DNA of 7,625 bases from an uncultured Clostridia bacterium (GTDB taxonomy: Bacteria; Bacillota_A; Clostridia; UMGS1840; HGM11507). A program made the translations under genes and the position numbers. The stretch is from contig CAKRUL010000052.1 of the NCBI GenBank assembly GCA_934403665.1, positions 1 through 7,625 of the forward strand, in the 5' to 3' direction. The first letter of the stretch is position 1; each line of letters opens with the position of its first letter. The notes below the pieces were generated by a model that saw only the letters and a list, made by a program, of their open reading frames with translations, was not told the origin of the DNA and searched no databases. This document shows positions 4,698-7,625 of the stretch, in pieces.

Positions 4698-6212
4698 TTA
4701 TGCGGTCTTTTTCTTCTTGACGGAGACCCAATAGATTGTCAGCAGGGTCACAAGCAGAAGAATTGCCGCAATTCCCAAAGCCAGCCAGCCGTTTCCTGTC
4801 AATCCGCCGATAATATACCCGACGAAGCAGCAGGCCGCCACGATAAGCGCATACGGCATTTGTGTGGAAACGTGTTCAATATGATTGCAATCTGCACCGG
4901 TCGAAGCCAAAATCGTGGTATCGGAGATCGGGGAGACATGGTCGCCGCAAACAGCACCTGCGAGAATGGCCGCAACGGTAAGCACCAGCATCTGACCGAT
5001 TTCATCCGGAAAGATTGCAACAGCGATGGGAATCAGAATTCCGAACGTTCCCCAGGAGGTTCCTGTGGCAAATGCAAGACCGAGAGCGATCAGGAAGAAG
5101 ATCGCAGGCAAAATGCCGATGGAAATGCTGGAGTTGGAAACCAGATTGCTGACATAACCGCCGGCATCTAAATAGTTTTCGTTACAGACGCCGCTTAATG
5201 TCCAGGCAAGGGTAAGAATCAGAATCGCCGGAACCATTGCCTTGAAGCCTTCCGGAATCGCTTCCGCAAACTCTTGGAAGGTGACCACTTTTCTGGGGAT
5301 ATACAACAGGAAAGTGACGATCAAGGTAAAGAAGGATCCCAAAACAAGTGATTTCGCCGAATCACAGTTTGCGAACGATTCCGCAATGGAATTTCCCTCT
5401 GTAATACCGCCGGTATATAACATCGCGCTGATGCAAAGAACAATCAGAACACCGATCGGAATCAACAAATCGAAAACTTTTCCCTTTCCTCCGGCACTTT
5501 TCTTGTCGGACATGCTGTCCGCTTCAATTTCCTTCTGATGAATCTTTTCATAATGCTTCATCGGACCGAAATCAAATTTTGACACCACCAAAAACAGCAT
5601 CATTATAATGGTGAGCAATGCATAAAGATTGAACGGGATGGTGTGCAGAAACAGGCTGAATCCGTCGATGGAGGAACTCTCCGGCAAAGAGGAACCCACA
5701 GCGGCAGCCCAGCTGGAAATCGGGGCGATGATGCAAATCGGAGCGGCGGTGGCATCGATCACATAAGCCAGCTTTGCACGGGTGATTTTGTATTTGTCTG
5801 TCACAGGCCGCATCACGGTTCCCACGGTCAGACAATTAAAATAATCATCTACAAAAATCAATGCGCCCAATCCGCATGTGGAAAGCAACGCCCCTCGCTG
5901 AGAGCGGATGGATTTCGCCGCCCATTCTCCGTATGTTTTCGAGGCGCCCGACTTGGACAGCAGAGCCACCAAAATTCCTAAAAACACCAGGAATATCACA
6001 ATGTTGATGTTTCCCGAAACCTTTTCTCCCATTACTTGAAACATGGTTTCGGTCGCGCGCAGAAAATGAAAATCCGTAAAAAACAATGCACCGGAAAAAA
6101 CGCCGATGAGCAAAGAAAGATAAACCTCCTTTGTCAGCAGAGCCAATCCGATTGCGATGATGGGCGGTACCAGCACCCAAAAAGAGCCTTGGAGCATAAA
6201 TGTCTCCTGCAT
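4698..6212 (-). CDS. nhaC: NhaC-family Na+/H+ antiporter-like membrane protein
   Basis: A 504-residue integral membrane protein with about 12-14 hydrophobic segments, for example near residues 11-46, 70-87, 112-133, 150-173, 188-211, 247-266, 287-305, 325-341, 364-401, 407-424, 452-471 and 476-497. A hydrophilic, charged loop lies at about 212-246 and a basic tail (VKKKKTA) at the end. Family marks are ALIFVDDYFNCLTVGTVMRP (117-136), ATAAPICIIAPISSWAA (154-170), ATGTSWGTFGILIP (382-395) and CGDHVSPISDTTILASTGAD (422-441). NhaC proteins exchange Na+ for H+ across the cell membrane, but relatives such as MleN swap organic acids, so the substrate is not certain. The start at 6212 is chosen over the ATG at 6233 because AGGGGG lies seven bases before it, while 6233 has no ribosome binding site. 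It follows the GNAT gene by 72 bases without a terminator; only a weak promoter-like sequence (TTGCGG, 6266-6271, and TGTTAT, 6244-6249) is in the gap. Confidence 0.88.
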   Translation of the reverse strand: MQETFMLQGSFWVLVPPIIAIGLALLTKEVYLSLLIGVFSGALFFTDFHFLRATETMFQVMGEKVSGNINIVIFLVFLGILVALLSKSGASKTYGEWAAKSIRSQRGALLSTCGLGALIFVDDYFNCLTVGTVMRPVTDKYKITRAKLAYVIDATAAPICIIAPISSWAAAVGSSLPESSSIDGFSLFLHTIPFNLYALLTIIMMLFLVVSKFDFGPMKHYEKIHQKEIEADSMSDKKSAGGKGKVFDLLIPIGVLIVLCISAMLYTGGITEGNSIAESFANCDSAKSLVLGSFFTLIVTFLLYIPRKVVTFQEFAEAIPEGFKAMVPAILILTLAWTLSGVCNENYLDAGGYVSNLVSNSSISIGILPAIFFLIALGLAFATGTSWGTFGILIPIAVAIFPDEIGQMLVLTVAAILAGAVCGDHVSPISDTTILASTGADCNHIEHVSTQMPYALIVAACCFVGYIIGGLTGNGWLALGIAAILLLVTLLTIYWVSVKKKKTA

Positions 6213-6219
6213 TTTATTT

Positions 6220-6227
6220 CCCCCTTT
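6220..6227 (-). promoter_or_regulatory. Ribosome binding site that decides the antiporter start
   Basis: On the minus strand AAAGGGGG is followed by seven bases and then the ATG at 6212. This supports translation from 6212, seven codons downstream of the first in-frame ATG (6233), which overlaps the region just 5' of this site and has nothing comparable upstream. Confidence 0.7.
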
Positions 6228-6284
6228 TTTCATTCATTTCAAAATAACAGAACATGTTGAACTTCCCGCAAAAATCTTCGCAAA

Positions 6285-6764
6285 TTATTTTTTCAGAGCC
6301 TCAGCAATGGCGTCTCCGCTCAAACGGTAGTTGGTCCATTCCGACATCGGAACAGCCCCCATGCGCAGATAAAACTCAATCGAAGGACGGTTCCAATCCA
6401 GACAGGTCCATTCCATTCGCTGACATCCTCTGTTTACCGCTTCCTGTGCCACGGCTTGAAATAACTTTTTGCCGATCCCTTTTCCTCTTGCCTCCGGCAG
6501 GACAAAGAGATCCTCCAGGTACATGCCGGTTCTTCCCACAAAGGTGGAAAAATTCTCATAGAAAAGAGCAAAGCCAACCGGCTTCCCTTGCCATTCGGCG
6601 AGAAAGACAGAAGCCGCCTTTCGATCAAACACAAATTCTTCCAGAATTTCTTCGGTGGCGGTCACACAATCAGACATCTTTTCATATGCCGCAATCCCTT
6701 TGATAAAGGAAAGCACCAACGAGGCATCTTTCTTTTCTGCCATACGGATCTGAAGATTTTTCAT
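6285..6764 (-). CDS. GNAT N-acetyltransferase, diamine/polyamine acetyltransferase-like
   Basis: A 159-residue cytoplasmic acetyltransferase that moves acetyl from acetyl-CoA to an amine. The GNAT fold is shown by motif A, YLEDLFVLPEARGKGIGKKL (82-101), where R-G-K-G-I-G binds the pyrophosphate of CoA, and by motif B, WNRPSIEFYLRMGA (124-137), with Tyr132 as the likely general acid. The LEDLFV stretch, the WNxPSIxFY motif and the SEWTNYRL end resemble spermidine/spermine and thialysine N-acetyltransferases (SSAT family), so a diamine, polyamine or lysine-like amine is a reasonable guess for the substrate. The start has only a weak GGAA five bases upstream and a better AAGGG 16 bases away; no other in-frame start is convincing. 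A good promoter lies at 6800-6828, and the antiporter gene follows 72 bases downstream. Confidence 0.88.
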   Translation of the reverse strand: MKNLQIRMAEKKDASLVLSFIKGIAAYEKMSDCVTATEEILEEFVFDRKAASVFLAEWQGKPVGFALFYENFSTFVGRTGMYLEDLFVLPEARGKGIGKKLFQAVAQEAVNRGCQRMEWTCLDWNRPSIEFYLRMGAVPMSEWTNYRLSGDAIAEALKK

Positions 6765-6799
6765 TTCGTTCCATTCATTCCCTTCTTGAAATTAGTTCT

Positions 6800-6828
6800 A
6801 TTTTAATATAAAAAAGCCTGTTTGGCAA
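6800..6828 (-). promoter_or_regulatory. Sigma-A-type promoter for the GNAT (and probably antiporter) gene
   Basis: On the minus strand TTGCCA (6823-6828, one mismatch) and TAAAAT (6800-6805, one mismatch) are separated by 17 bases, with a T-rich spacer. Transcription would begin near 6793, giving a leader of about 30 bases before the ATG at 6764. Confidence 0.72.
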
Positions 6829-6886
6829 GATTTTTTTGTTTTATCCGCCTCATGTTCTGAGAAACAAATGCAGTTGTCCCGCAATC

Positions 6887-6924
6887 AAAAAAGCGGCCGA
6901 CTGCAATGAGCAAGCCGACCGCTT
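6887..6924 (-). terminator. Intrinsic terminator of the MATE gene
   Basis: On the minus strand a 12-bp stem (6913-6924 with 6891-6902) around a ten-base loop is followed by six T (6887-6892). Two of the pairs are G-U wobbles in the minus-strand RNA but A-C mismatches in a plus-strand RNA, and there is no T-run on the plus side, so it works only in the minus direction. It lies 84 bases after the MATE stop at 7009. The remainder of this gap, 6925-7008, contains a weak bulged hairpin around CACCG...CGGTG (near 6971-6985) and no gene that I can support. Confidence 0.85.
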
Positions 6925-7008
6925 CTTCTGTCTGAATACAGCTCTGCGATAACAGGATCCATCTCCGACGCACCGCTGTCCGGTGTCAAAAGGGAATCTC
7001 GCCGGTTT

Positions 7009-7625
7009 TTATGCTTTCTGAATACCTTCCGTATTCCATTCCCGATAGGTATTTACAATAATGATTGCCGCAATGATAAAGGTCAGAATATCCGAAACCG
7101 GCATAGAGTACAGCACACCGTCCAAGCCAAAAAACAGCGGCAGAAGCATCGCAAAGCCAACCCCGAACACAACCTCACGGAACATGGACAACAGTGTGGA
7201 GGTCAGCGCTTTTCCGATAGCCTGCAAGAAGATAAAGCATGCCTTGTTGACACAGGCAAGAACCATCATGCAGAGATAGATACGAAAAGCCTTGATGGCA
7301 AAGTCGGAATAATAGCTGCTCTCGTTTGCCGCACCGAAAACGGTGATGAGCTGACGGGGGAAGCCCTCTGCCAACACAAGCGCCGCCGCGCCGACCAGCG
7401 CTTCCGCAATCAGCAGCTTTGTGAACAGCTCCCGGACACGCCGTTTTTTCTCTGCGCCCTTGTTGTAGCCGACAATCGGAATGCAGCCCGCCGCCATGCC
7501 GACCACGATGGAAATGACGATCTGGAAGAATTTCATCACAATGCCCACAACCGCCATCGGGATTTGTGCGTACTGCTCCTGTCCGAACACAGCATCCAGC
7601 GCACCGTATTTGCGGAGCATATTGT
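7009..7625 (-). CDS. MATE-family efflux transporter, C-terminal part (cut by window edge)
   Basis: About 205 C-terminal residues of a multidrug and toxin extrusion transporter, a membrane antiporter that exports cationic compounds using a Na+ or H+ gradient. The reading frame stays open to the window end, with an Asn codon before the internal Met at 7620, so the N-terminal half is missing rather than absent. MATE features are the NMLRKYGALDAVF opening, an amphipathic helix then a membrane helix containing GMAAGCIPIVGYNKGAEKKR (a typical MATE second-lobe G-x-x-P-x-x-x-x-N-x-G pattern), and further helices with the loop ITVFGAANESSYYSD and the segment FIFLQAIGKALTSTLLSMFR. Five or six hydrophobic segments remain visible. 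It most resembles the MepA-like branch of Firmicutes; the substrate cannot be judged. Its terminator is at 6887-6924. Confidence 0.88.
   Translation of the reverse strand, partial: NMLRKYGALDAVFGQEQYAQIPMAVVGIVMKFFQIVISIVVGMAAGCIPIVGYNKGAEKKRRVRELFTKLLIAEALVGAAALVLAEGFPRQLITVFGAANESSYYSDFAIKAFRIYLCMMVLACVNKACFIFLQAIGKALTSTLLSMFREVVFGVGFAMLLPLFFGLDGVLYSMPVSDILTFIIAAIIIVNTYREWNTEGIQKA

Noticed and set aside
4668..5171. 167-residue plus-strand frame opposite the antiporter gene
   Set aside because: It is the complement of well-defined NhaC motifs and has no start signal.

Overview
The window looks like chromosomal DNA of a low-to-mid GC, anaerobic, Gram-positive Clostridia-type bacterium, possibly a relative of the Ruminococcaceae/Oscillospiraceae (inference). 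The signs are strong AGGAGG-type ribosome binding sites, near-consensus sigma-A promoters with 17-bp spacers, a Re-type citrate synthase (typical of strict anaerobes), a type III pantothenate kinase, and Clostridia-like versions of shikimate kinase, NhaC and MATE proteins. I see no insertion sequence, phage gene, CRISPR array, tRNA or rRNA.

Layout from left to right. (1) Positions 1-89, minus strand: the N-terminus of a shikimate kinase-like P-loop kinase, with its own promoter at 140-168. (2) Positions 280-2309, plus strand: a two-gene unit of Re-citrate synthase and a GntR/FCD regulator that overlap by ATGA. It is driven by a promoter at 219-247 with a 28-bp palindrome across the -10 and the predicted start, so self-repression by the GntR protein is the simple reading. 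(3) Positions 2369-4547, plus strand: a consensus promoter followed by a divergent type III pantothenate kinase (coaX-like), a flavin reductase-like FMN protein and a short-chain dehydrogenase of the FabG/YmfI type. (4) Positions 4618-4655: a perfect 32-bp palindrome with a T-run on the minus side, lying between convergent genes. (5) Positions 4698-6764, minus strand: a GNAT acetyltransferase resembling diamine/polyamine acetyltransferases, then an NhaC-type Na+/H+ antiporter, probably read together from a promoter at 6800-6828. (6) Positions 6887-6924: a minus-strand terminator for the last gene. (7) Positions 7009-7625, minus strand: the C-terminal half of a MATE-family transporter, cut by the window edge.

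Most genes are housekeeping or metabolic. Re-citrate synthase makes citrate from oxaloacetate and acetyl-CoA, usually to feed 2-oxoglutarate and glutamate synthesis, and the neighbouring regulator is well placed to match its output to a carboxylate signal. The two observations most worth a second look are the compact, apparently self-regulated Re-citrate synthase/GntR module with its nested palindromic operator, and the CoaX-like protein. In the latter the Asp of the conserved GAD motif is Asn and three other signature motifs are altered, which raises the question of whether it is still a pantothenate kinase.
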